Source: Acidobacteriota bacterium
GTDB lineage: Bacteria; Acidobacteriota; Blastocatellia; Chloracidobacteriales; Chloracidobacteriaceae
Direction: 5' to 3'
Assembly: GCA_016208495.1 (NCBI GenBank)
Contig: JACQXX010000145.1
Coordinates: 1 to 38,876, forward strand
DNA: 38,876 nt
The position numbers were made by a program, and so were the translations under genes. The notes under the pieces were generated by a model. That model did no database searches. It was not told the origin of the DNA and saw nothing but the letters and a program-made list of their open reading frames with translations. Below, one piece after another: positions 31,779 through 38,876 of this stretch (the stretch's first letter is position 1; the number at the start of each line of letters is the position of its first letter).

Positions 31779-32684
31779 TCATTCCTGAGTCTGGCTTTCA
31801 GTTTCCTTTGGATCAATGGTTGGGAAAGGTGGATACTGCAAGATGGCTTCGCGCAGGATTGAACTATCTTTGCGAAGATGGGCGTGAAACATTGTCCAAC
31901 GGAACGAAATGCTACCCGTCTTTTGTTCTCGAATAAGTCGTTCCCCAATGCGTCGAATCAATTTTTGGATTGCTTCCTGGGTTTGGACATCACAGTCTGG
32001 GTCAATTTGGTCGCTGGTTGTCACGGCTCGTTTCCACCAGATGACAGCCTTGTCCAACTGGTCACGTTGATCCAGCACACGGCCTACGCGCTCGCAAACT
32101 CTCGCCACCAGCAGCGGCTGTTCAGCCAACAAAGCCAGGATTTCTTCGAGGTGTTGAATAAAAACAGGTGACCAATCAATTGTTTCAATGGTTGCAGCAA
32201 CCTCAAGCGCCTCACAAATGACGTCCGCCTTTTTGCATAACAGTGAAAGCTGATGGGGTTCAACCGGAGTATTTTCAATGATTTGCTGGGCATTATACAG
32301 ATCACGGGCATGTGCCAGGTGGTTGGCCAGCGACAACCTGGCATGGATGAACAAAATCGGATCGCTCAACCTGTCCATAACAATTGCACTGAGATGAAAA
32401 TTCCCCATCTCGGCCTGTTGTTCGGCCAGGGCAGCCAGAAACGTGTCATTATCCAGGCAAAATTGATCAAATGCTGACCAGGCAGACAATTCCGGTCGAA
32501 TTTCGGTCGTTGTTTTTGACAGGTTCCCAGATCGTTTTGCCCCGGTGGACGCTCCAAGAAGGGCCTCGTAGGTATCGCCTTTCAGACGATTTGATTTCCC
32601 TCCTCGATAGAGTGAAGCGCCGATGAGCACTCCAAACACCGACAACAACCATGTGATGAGCAAAACCAGCATTGTCCAGGACAT
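31779..32684 (-). CDS. Membrane-anchored helical-repeat protein
   Basis: A 301-residue protein with an N-terminal membrane helix (about 3-27, LVLLITWLLSVFGVLIGASL) and a soluble, almost wholly alpha-helical remainder. Helical pairs such as AALAEQQAEMGNFHLSAIVMDR and KADVICEALEVAATIETIDW suggest degenerate TPR-like repeats, though no canonical motif is present. Function unknown. It is transcribed upstream of the serine hydrolase gene, 45 bases before that gene's chosen start. The two-hairpin element 2 lies just before its start. Confidence 0.65.
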   Translation of the reverse strand: MSWTMLVLLITWLLSVFGVLIGASLYRGGKSNRLKGDTYEALLGASTGAKRSGNLSKTTTEIRPELSAWSAFDQFCLDNDTFLAALAEQQAEMGNFHLSAIVMDRLSDPILFIHARLSLANHLAHARDLYNAQQIIENTPVEPHQLSLLCKKADVICEALEVAATIETIDWSPVFIQHLEEILALLAEQPLLVARVCERVGRVLDQRDQLDKAVIWWKRAVTTSDQIDPDCDVQTQEAIQKLIRRIGERLIREQKTGSISFRWTMFHAHLRKDSSILREAILQYPPFPTIDPKETESQTQE

Positions 32685-32704
32685 ATGGGGAATTATGAAT
32701 GAAT

Positions 32705-32784
32705 GTTCAGAGTAACGCCTTCAGGCGTGAGGCGTGACGAGTGGGATGGAAAAAAATCTCTCGTCTGAAGACGATACTCTGAAC
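32705..32784. repeat. Two-hairpin inverted element 2
   Basis: Perfect 10 bp outer arms GTTCAGAGTA (32705) / TACTCTGAAC (32775-32784). Directly inside are ACGCCT-TC-AGGCGT (32715-32728) and TCGTCT-GA-AGACGA (32761-32774). The layout is identical to element 1 (22451-22543), although no stretch of sequence is shared. Confidence 0.85.
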
Positions 32785-32828
32785 CTTTCCCTGAGTTTTG
32801 TTTTCGTGTGTTTCGTGGTTTCCAATTC

Positions 32829-35800
32829 TTAAACTGAATCATTCATCTGCACGTCAAGCGTCGCGCCGTCTGGTCGCCCGGTCCAGATTTGAAACTGCTG
32901 AACCAGGGCGGTGGTGACTTCCTGGATGGCAGGCCGATCAGCTTGACTTGATTGATGAAGATCGAGTCTGACGATTCCCGTGAGATTGGTTTGGGCGACT
33001 CCTGGCCAGGGACGAACCTGCACCCCAAGGCACCGCTGTTCGAGCATAAGAATCTGGCCGAAAATCCGGCCTTCGAGCCAGCCCGCGACCTTGTCAAAGT
33101 CCGCGGCTAATATGACTTCGATCTGATATTGAAGGTTCAAACCGGTACCTGAAACAGCTCGAACCACTGGTTCAAACAGCCTTGACCACTGATGGCTGGT
33201 GGCGCATTCCCTTCCGCGTCGCAGCTCGTCCTTGATGAGTTGTGCGGTTGAACGCGAAATATTTCGGGCACTGTTTTGATGTGGCGCCACCGAGGTAATC
33301 ACCGGCAAGTGGTCGCGATGCGAACGAACTTTGAACGCCCGGGCACCATCGGTCAATCCGACTGGCTGTGTCCAGTCGTGTTCGTCCAACTGATTGAAAA
33401 AATTGATCATGAGCGTTTCCAGGTCTGGCACGACGTCTGGTTCCAGCTTCAGACAGACCCAGGCGGCCAGTAACGCCCAGGAAAAGCTGCCCGGAAAACC
33501 CCAGGCATTGCCGCCGATCTGTCGCCGCGCCACCCAGGCCCGAACACCACGCAGAAACTCCTGAAACAAGGTCAGGTTCATTTTCCGCGTGACACATTTC
33601 AACAATTCATCGGCTTCAAAACAGCCAACCAGATTTTGCCAGCTTGCCGGATCAAACTCGGTTTGGTGGCAGGCATCAATGGCCATCGTCATGGAAAGAG
33701 AAGCGGGGCGATGCGCCGGCATGACGTCAACGTCAACACCTTCAATTCGAACTTTGAGCAGCGACACCTGAGCATCCGTTACCACCCGCGTCATTTCCGC
33801 CAGCGGTGAGAGCCGGTTGGCCACCGATTCCAGAAATTTTCCGGCGGGTAATTCCAGCGGGATGAGGCACACGGTATCAATATCGCTTGACCGGGTGGCA
33901 ACGCCCATTCGGGAGGAGCCAACCGTTTCCAGCGTCGCCCATTCGCCCACGACTTCGACACACGCCTGATGAACCAGTTCGAGAATTGTCTCCCGATGAA
34001 TGATTTCTTCCGGAGTCAGCAGTGGTTCCAGGTCCAAAACAAGATCACTCAGGGTTGAATCACCCGCAGATTGACCCGCCGATTTTTTTCCAAGCTCAAT
34101 GTCGTGGCGCACTTCAAACGGCGTGTCACCAACCCGGCTGATAAGCGCGATGGATTCCACTTCGAATGAAACTGGATGCCAGTCAGGTAATTCGGACTGT
34201 GCTTTTTGAAACGATTCAAACTGACCGACGCTCAGATGTGGGGTAAACCCGCTGGGACGACTATTTTGCTCAGAACATTGAGGGAATAATCGAAACAGTC
34301 GTTCCTGGAGAGTATGCAAAGCACCTGGCGGGTCAACTTCGGGTTTGAGCCAGACCGTGGCATTTCGGCGATGCTCAAAATAGTCGTACTTCGTCAGCCG
34401 AATTGAAAACGGCTGAATATGTGCCAGTTCCCGCCTGATGAGTTCAGCCGCTTCGGCAAAGAGATGATCAGGTAAAAACCCATAGATCAACGTGATATGG
34501 GGCATCCAGCGATTGATTTTGCGGTCGTGCGTTCGCCGAATGTTCTGAATCGGCGGCCAGAGGTTGAGTGGCGGAATAATCACAATCGCGCTGGTGTAGA
34601 CCGGTGGCGTCAAGTGCAGGGTAGAATCGGGTTCGGGGTTCGGGGTTCGGGGTTCGGGGTTCCGGGTTAATTCGACGCCAAGTCCAAAGTGGTCAGAAAT
34701 GAAGAGCGAGCCAGAGGTGGTAGCAACGGGTTCAACTCCGAGCCTTGAAAGCTGAGCTGGGTGCCAAGTTTTCGACCGAACCCACATCCGGTCATAGCGC
34801 GATGAGTTACCCGAGCGCGAAAGTTGTGCGGCCAGGTCATTGGTCGCCGGGTCATAGGTCAAGCCTGGGTCAGTGGGGTTTAATCGTGGCCAGATGTCGT
34901 CAAAACCTTCACGTTGAAAGAGTTTATCCAGTTCGTCACCAGGCGTGTTGAAATCTCCGATCACAGCGCAATCACCGGGCAACTGATGCACATATTCAAG
35001 GAGTCTTCCAACGTAGAGCCGCCGCCGTGCTGGGGCATCCAGCGTCATACTGCTTGGCAAATGCAGCACGGCGAGGTGAAGTGGCTGACCGTTGAGCGTC
35101 CAGGTGGCAATCAGCACCCGTTTGCGGATTGAAAACCAGTGGTCAACCTGTGAAAACGGATATTTGCTCAGCACCAATACGCCGTGTGGATCAAGATTCG
35201 GAGACAGCATCGGTTCGGAAAGAAACCAGTTTGCAGTCCAATCAGCCGTTTGAATCGCCGTCAAAACAGTCGGGGTGACTTCCTGGAGCGCAATCACATC
35301 CGCCTGACAGGTTTCCAGCACTGAAAGCAGGTGGGTTGTTCGCTCGGGTGTCCTCAAATCTCCATCATCTGGAAGCTCAGCCAAAATATTGAAGGTAATG
35401 ATTTTCAGGCGCTCAGTCAGAATGGATGCCGGATTCTCTGATACCTGGTTCCAGGTTGAACCAGTTCGATGAAACACAGGTCGGGAGATACAGGCAAAGT
35501 TTGGATGGACTGACGGTGTTTCAGAAATCAGCAAACTGGTTGGGGCTGAAATTCGCTCGGGAGGTTCAACCCAGGCGGCGGCGGGGAGTTCGTCCGTTGC
35601 AAAAAGATCCAGATGCGTGTCGCGGTCCCAGACTCGGGTTTCACCGCATCGAATGAACCGCACCCGATGCCAGGGAATATCGCTGGCCACGGCCCATTCA
35701 TCCACGGTTTTTTCACGAAAACCCTCGGGTGCCAGCCGATCCTGGTAGCCAACCCGAAACGCAGCCCGATTGAGCCGCGAATCCCACAGAATCCGGCTAA

Positions 35801-35849
35801 TGATTTCGCGACTGGTACTGAGTCTGGTGCGTGACTCGTCTGAAGCCAT
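32829..35849 (-). CDS. DUF504-EEP nuclease-2H phosphoesterase-poly(A) polymerase fusion
   Basis: A 1006-residue predicted RNA-end-processing enzyme. Domain 1 (6-80): DUF504/UPF0248 (IISRILWDSRLN, IPWHRVRFI, VWDRDTHLDL). Domain 2 (148-395): endonuclease/exonuclease/phosphatase fold with ITFNIL, E190 in LQE, GDFN at 298-301 and SDH at 385-387. Residues 396-408 are a P-E-P linker made from GGGTTCG heptamers. Domain 3 (about 412-590): 2H phosphoesterase with H451-x-T453 and H538-x-S540. Domain 4 (about 610-1000): poly(A)-polymerase-type nucleotidyltransferase with GSSRMG at 644-649, the D656/D658 pair and a third acid near 706-708, then WGFPGSFSWALL and LPVITSVAPHQNSARN, which match the eukaryotic PAP central domain. 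Start ATG 35849 chosen; upstream codons are GAATGAA repeats. Confidence 0.9.
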   Translation of the reverse strand: MASDESRTRLSTSREIISRILWDSRLNRAAFRVGYQDRLAPEGFREKTVDEWAVASDIPWHRVRFIRCGETRVWDRDTHLDLFATDELPAAAWVEPPERISAPTSLLISETPSVHPNFACISRPVFHRTGSTWNQVSENPASILTERLKIITFNILAELPDDGDLRTPERTTHLLSVLETCQADVIALQEVTPTVLTAIQTADWTANWFLSEPMLSPNLDPHGVLVLSKYPFSQVDHWFSIRKRVLIATWTLNGQPLHLAVLHLPSSMTLDAPARRRLYVGRLLEYVHQLPGDCAVIGDFNTPGDELDKLFQREGFDDIWPRLNPTDPGLTYDPATNDLAAQLSRSGNSSRYDRMWVRSKTWHPAQLSRLGVEPVATTSGSLFISDHFGLGVELTRNPEPRTPNPEPDSTLHLTPPVYTSAIVIIPPLNLWPPIQNIRRTHDRKINRWMPHITLIYGFLPDHLFAEAAELIRRELAHIQPFSIRLTKYDYFEHRRNATVWLKPEVDPPGALHTLQERLFRLFPQCSEQNSRPSGFTPHLSVGQFESFQKAQSELPDWHPVSFEVESIALISRVGDTPFEVRHDIELGKKSAGQSAGDSTLSDLVLDLEPLLTPEEIIHRETILELVHQACVEVVGEWATLETVGSSRMGVATRSSDIDTVCLIPLELPAGKFLESVANRLSPLAEMTRVVTDAQVSLLKVRIEGVDVDVMPAHRPASLSMTMAIDACHQTEFDPASWQNLVGCFEADELLKCVTRKMNLTLFQEFLRGVRAWVARRQIGGNAWGFPGSFSWALLAAWVCLKLEPDVVPDLETLMINFFNQLDEHDWTQPVGLTDGARAFKVRSHRDHLPVITSVAPHQNSARNISRSTAQLIKDELRRGRECATSHQWSRLFEPVVRAVSGTGLNLQYQIEVILAADFDKVAGWLEGRIFGQILMLEQRCLGVQVRPWPGVAQTNLTGIVRLDLHQSSQADRPAIQEVTTALVQQFQIWTGRPDGATLDVQMNDSV
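34629..34668 (-). repeat. In-frame heptamer tract in the RNA-repair fusion
   Basis: About five GGGTTCG units (plus strand) inside the gene, encoding the proline/glutamate-rich linker at residues 396-408 between the EEP and 2H domains. The same heptamer family is otherwise found only between genes in this window. Confidence 0.75.
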
Positions 35850-36154
35850 AAAGAATGAAGAATGAAGAATGAAGAATGAAGAATGAAGAATTGAGAATGA
35901 CCTGAATTTTGCCCCAAATAGCACCCTGTTGCGCAAAGATCAGTGCCGACCAGGTCGGGGCACCAATTGCACGCGGGAAGCTCCCGGTCATTCAGTGGAA
36001 TCGAAGTTCACCAAAATCGAGCCTTCGCCGTGACAAAACCGACTTCCACCCTGTCCTTTATGCCCTTTGGTTCGGGCTCAATCAACAACCCGATATCCTG
36101 AACCCTAATTGGTATTATTTGATTTTTTTCGTGTTTTTCGTGGTGAGTGGAGAG
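35850..36154. other. Repeat-containing intergenic region
   Basis: About 300 bases between the RNA-repair gene and the CHAT gene. It holds five or more GAATGAA heptamers at 35851-35900, directly upstream of the RNA-repair gene start, a TTTTTTTCGTGTTTTTCGTGG tract near 36123, and no credible gene. Confidence 0.5.
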
Positions 36155-38104
36155 CTATTTCCCTTCCAGGTTTGTCCACCCACCTGATTGAATGAACGCC
36201 GCCCAGTAAAATGGATGCCGCCGCCTTGGATCCTTGAGCATTTTGAGTTGAGTATGGCGCAACGCTTCGGAACGTCCTTCACCCTTTTTCAAGCGGGTGT
36301 AGTACTCCACCATCAGTTCGCGCGTTCCGGCATCCGACACCGGCCAGAGACTCATCATTTGCGCCTCGCTGCCGGCCAGGACCAGCGCCCGGCGTAGCCC
36401 GTAGACCCCATCACCATTTTTGACATCGCCCAGCCCGGTATCGCAGGCGGAAAGCACGACCAGTTTGGTGCCCCACAGATTCAGTTGGGCGGCTTCCAGA
36501 GCCGTCAGCGTCCCGTCATCTTCCGGGTTGGTGCCGCCGGTGTTGGCGTCCGTAAAAAAGAGGCACGAACGCAGGAGCGGGTTTGACTGACGCAGATTTT
36601 CGGTGTCCATCGGCAGTTGACCTTCTTCCGAAGTCAAGCCCGGTGGTGTGGTGTGGTCCAGCGGTGACTTTTCCGGTGCGTCTTCCAGAAAAGAGCCGTG
36701 GGTGGCAATGTGAACAAAAACGGGTCTGATGACGGCTTTGAGTGTTTCTTCCGTCGCTTCCAGGTTCATTTTCAGTGTCGTATCGGGAAAGATGGCTTTG
36801 AGTTGATTGCCTTCTTGCGTGGTTCCCCGAAGTTGAGAAAGCGGAGCCAACACTTTTCCCATCAGCACCGGCCCCCGACCGTTTCCAAAGGTCGGATTGG
36901 CCATCACGAATGGTGGTTCATGACTGTCGATTTTGACTTGCAGCCGCAATAAATCCCGCCCGCTGGTCAGGTAGGTCAAAAGGTAATTTTCCGTCAAATA
37001 TTTCCCGTTCTTATCTGTCAGAACACCAAACGGAATCAGGTTCAGGTCTCCATCCGGTGAAATCAACAGGTGTTGGGTGGTACCAAGCATCTTCCTGACC
37101 GGTTCAAAGATGAGTTTCCCAAGTTGATGTCCAAGGACTTTGACATTGGTTTGAGTGGATCCTCGTCCAGACGTCAGAGGGGCAAAGCTGCGTTTCCGGG
37201 ACCAGACATCCGCCGAGGTTTTGGTGCTCACCGCGCGACGAAATGCCGCCACTGCTTTGTCAATCGGCTCGGCTTCACCCAGGTCGGCAAATCGGATTTC
37301 CCCACTTTGGTTGAGCAGATACACGACATATCGGGGGGTTCCGGATTTTTTTATTTTGGCATCATAAGGTCGGTATACGGCATATTCCAAAAGGCTTGCC
37401 CTGGGTGGAATACATTGTTGAATGCCGTTCAGGGTAATCGGTGTCACCTGGGTTTTGAATTCGGCGCTCCGGGCGCTGATCTCAGCTTCCAGTTTTTCCT
37501 TGTGGTTTTCCAACTCGCGCAAATTGGCCAGATGCGCTTCCGGCTGCTTTTTTCCAGGACCTCGGAGCGTCAAAACCGAGATTTGGCTTGCCAGAGCAGA
37601 ATACCCATCCAGCAGTTTTTGAATCTCGGGACTTTGCTGATTCCGCAAAATCTCCAGGGTGCTGGTCATGGCGTCCAGCGCCCGCCCTTTACGTCGCAGA
37701 ATCACCGTCAGGGCAGCCTTGAGCGCTTCCGCCGTGTGCGGCGCAGCCTGGACTTGCAAAGAAATGGTTGCATCGGTGTTGCTTTCGGTTTTTTTCAGAT
37801 ACAGCGCTTTTTGGCGTTCGGAACCGGAAACGAGATTGCGAACCAGGTCGCGTTCGGTGGTGTCGTTGCTGCGTGTCAGAAACTGAATGGCCTGAGCCGT
37901 TTCGCCGTTGGCGTGGTACAGCAAAGCCAGGTTGTTGAGGCTTTGGGCCACCTCCGGGTGGTTTGGCCCCAACACCTTCTCCCGAATGGCCAGTGCCCGC
38001 TCATAGAGCGGCTCCGCCCTGGTGGAGTTACAGCACAACCAGGTCGTTGAGACTGAGGGCCACGAGAAGGTGCTCTCCGCCAAAGGCTTTTTCACTCTTT
38101 TCAA
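36155..38104 (-). pseudogene. CHAT-domain protease, 3' part (frameshifted from TPR part)
   Basis: A 649-codon frame holding the main part of a PPC-TPR-CHAT protein. The first about 26 residues are out-of-frame reading; genuine homology begins at TRAEPLYERALAIREKVLGPNHPEVAQSLNNLALLY, a TPR. A helical/coiled region (about 120-220) leads to the CHAT caspase-like domain (about 320-645). The catalytic dyad is the histidine in HIATHG (H469) and the cysteine in LSACDTG (C554). CHAT proteases act in bacterial death and immunity pathways. This part has no start of its own with a ribosome site, so expression needs the frameshift at about 38033 to be bypassed. Confidence 0.8.
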
Positions 38105-38660
38105 GCGCCTGGGTAGCTAATGGCAAACACTCATTGTACTTGCCGGCCTGACGGAGCCTTGCAGCCTTGACCAGCAGGGTATTCACTTCATATTCCGCCT
38201 GGTCCTGCTCGGTGGCTGCCCGTGGCGTTTCCAATTTCACGTCATACTTTCCAGCCAAAGCGGTTTGGTCGGGGGCTTCAACTTCAATTTGATAGGTTCC
38301 AGCTTTTTCTGAGATAAAAGAAAGAAGTTCTGGGCCCTGGATGCCGTTTGGACTGTCCACTTCCTGGATGACTTTTCCATCCGGCCCAATCAGCCGCACG
38401 ACCACATCAATCCCGCGTTGCTCCACGACCAGTTTCACATAGTCGTTGGCTTTGAGCGGCAACGGGTAGGTGTGTTTTTCACCGCCGTTCAGGGCTCGGG
38501 GTTCGGGGGAAATAAATGGCTGGGGGCTAGAAGCTGAAGCTTGGGATTCTTTCTGGGCTTTGGCTGGCTGGCTCTGTTTGGCCTGGGCAAAAAATGGCAT
38601 TGGAAAGATCAAGGCTCCAATCATCGCCACCGCCGTGAAGTGTTTCATCCGCCTCATCAT
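38028..38660 (-). pseudogene. PPC/TPR 5' part of the CHAT gene
   Basis: A 210-residue frame with a signal peptide (HFTAVAMIGALIFPMPFFAQA), a Pro/Ser/Ala linker, a PPC-like beta domain (about 60-150: GEKHTYPLPLKANDYVKLVVEQRGIDVVVRLIGPDGK, split) and the start of a TPR (LRQAGKYNECLPLATQALEKSEKAFGG), then LNDLVVL-stop at 38028. The continuing TPR is in another frame directly after. By comparison with TPR spacing, six to ten residues are missing as well, so a small deletion rather than one base is likely. I chose ATG 38660, which has AGGAG seven bases upstream; the longer frame reads the upstream repeat. Confidence 0.75.
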
Positions 38661-38680
38661 CTTTGTTCTCCTCATTGAAA

Positions 38681-38745
38681 ATACCACTTTGCAATGAATA
38701 TTTTGTATTAGGAAACAGTCAAGTAATTCAATCAAATAAACTTAG
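38681..38745 (-). repeat. 65 bp dispersed repeat, copy C (upstream of CHAT gene)
   Basis: Inverted copy of the repeat at 8049-8113, of identical length and about 83% identity by my count. It ends 20 bases before the CHAT gene start. The ACTTGACTGTTT core and the TTGCAAAGTGGTAT tail are conserved. Confidence 0.75.
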
Positions 38746-38812
38746 GGAGCGTTAAAAATCAACTTCCCGTTTTCATTTGGGGGAGGGGTATTTGGATTGA
38801 GCATCCTGAAAG

Positions 38813-38876
38813 GCTGCCGTTCGGATAGCCGGTGGTTGCGAGGCTTTGTGAGCTACCACCGGGAACAGGTTCGTTC
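38813..38876 (+). repeat. Partial copy of the palindromic repeat (cut by window end)
   Basis: GCTGCCGTTCGGATAGCCGG...CTACCACCGGG and GGTTCGTTC match 11172-11236 with one indel and a few substitutions. The central hairpin would lie beyond the window. Confidence 0.75.

Noticed and set aside
37070-38050. Long plus-strand open frame of 326 codons opposite the CHAT gene
   Set aside because: It is antisense to a clear CHAT/TPR coding sequence and has no domain of its own; shadow frame.

Overview
The window is a bacterial chromosome segment of about 50% GC. The organism is probably an environmental Acidobacteriota-type bacterium (Blastocatellia-like). I infer this from gene style only: secreted Ig-like repeat proteins, PPC-TPR-CHAT proteins, NB-ARC/TPR proteins, an ECF sigma factor with an anti-sigma fusion, and many intergenic short tandem repeats. 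No rRNA or marker gene fixes the phylum. I see no tRNA, rRNA or CRISPR array.

Layout. (1) 80-4060, minus strand: three tandem paralogous secreted proteins; the first-transcribed one is frameshifted at a G9 tract. (2) 4550-7626, minus: a two-gene ABC transporter. (3) 8194-10466, plus: an NLR-like conflict locus, made of a small coiled-coil/EAD-like protein and an NB-ARC-TPR protein. The second gene is split by a 114 bp MITE-like element; a second copy of that element lies at 23417-23529. (4) 10729-11055: a heptad-repeat coiled-coil protein, followed by a long palindromic repeat. (5) 11527-22465, plus: an arginine-biosynthesis cluster, argR-argG-argH-(P-loop NTPase)-argC-argD-argF'-[tacA-tacT TA pair]-hypothetical-argB-M20 deacylase. 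The carbamoyltransferase is of the N-acylornithine type, so an acylated route to citrulline with a late deacylation by the M20 enzyme is likely. No N-acylglutamate-forming enzyme (ArgA/ArgJ) is present here. (6) 22620-25818, minus: a membrane-anchored hypothetical protein, a redoxin lipoprotein and two exported intradiol-dioxygenase-like proteins. (7) 26097-29001, minus: an anti-sigma/FecR/kelch fusion behind an ECF sigma factor gene. (8) 29206-32684, minus: small hypotheticals, a DUF4406-like protein, a serine beta-lactamase-like hydrolase and a membrane-anchored helical protein. (9) 32829-35849, minus: a 1006-residue fusion of DUF504, an EEP phosphodiesterase, a 2H phosphoesterase and a eukaryotic-style poly(A) polymerase; this looks like an RNA-end-processing or RNA-repair enzyme and is the most striking gene here. 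(10) 36155-38660, minus: a PPC-TPR-CHAT protease gene broken by a frameshift.

Repeats are the second theme. Modular short-tandem-repeat cassettes (units ACCCTGA, ACCCGGA, AAGGACATA, GTGACAAG, CTCATCC, GAATGAA) sit directly before starts or after stops. They supply the stop codons of argD and argB, the apparent start of the M20 gene and an in-frame linker of the RNA-repair fusion. Two unrelated-in-sequence elements (22451-22543 and 32705-32784) share one exact architecture: a 10 bp outer stem flanking two 6-2-6 hairpins. A 65 bp repeat lies upstream of both the NB-ARC and the CHAT loci.
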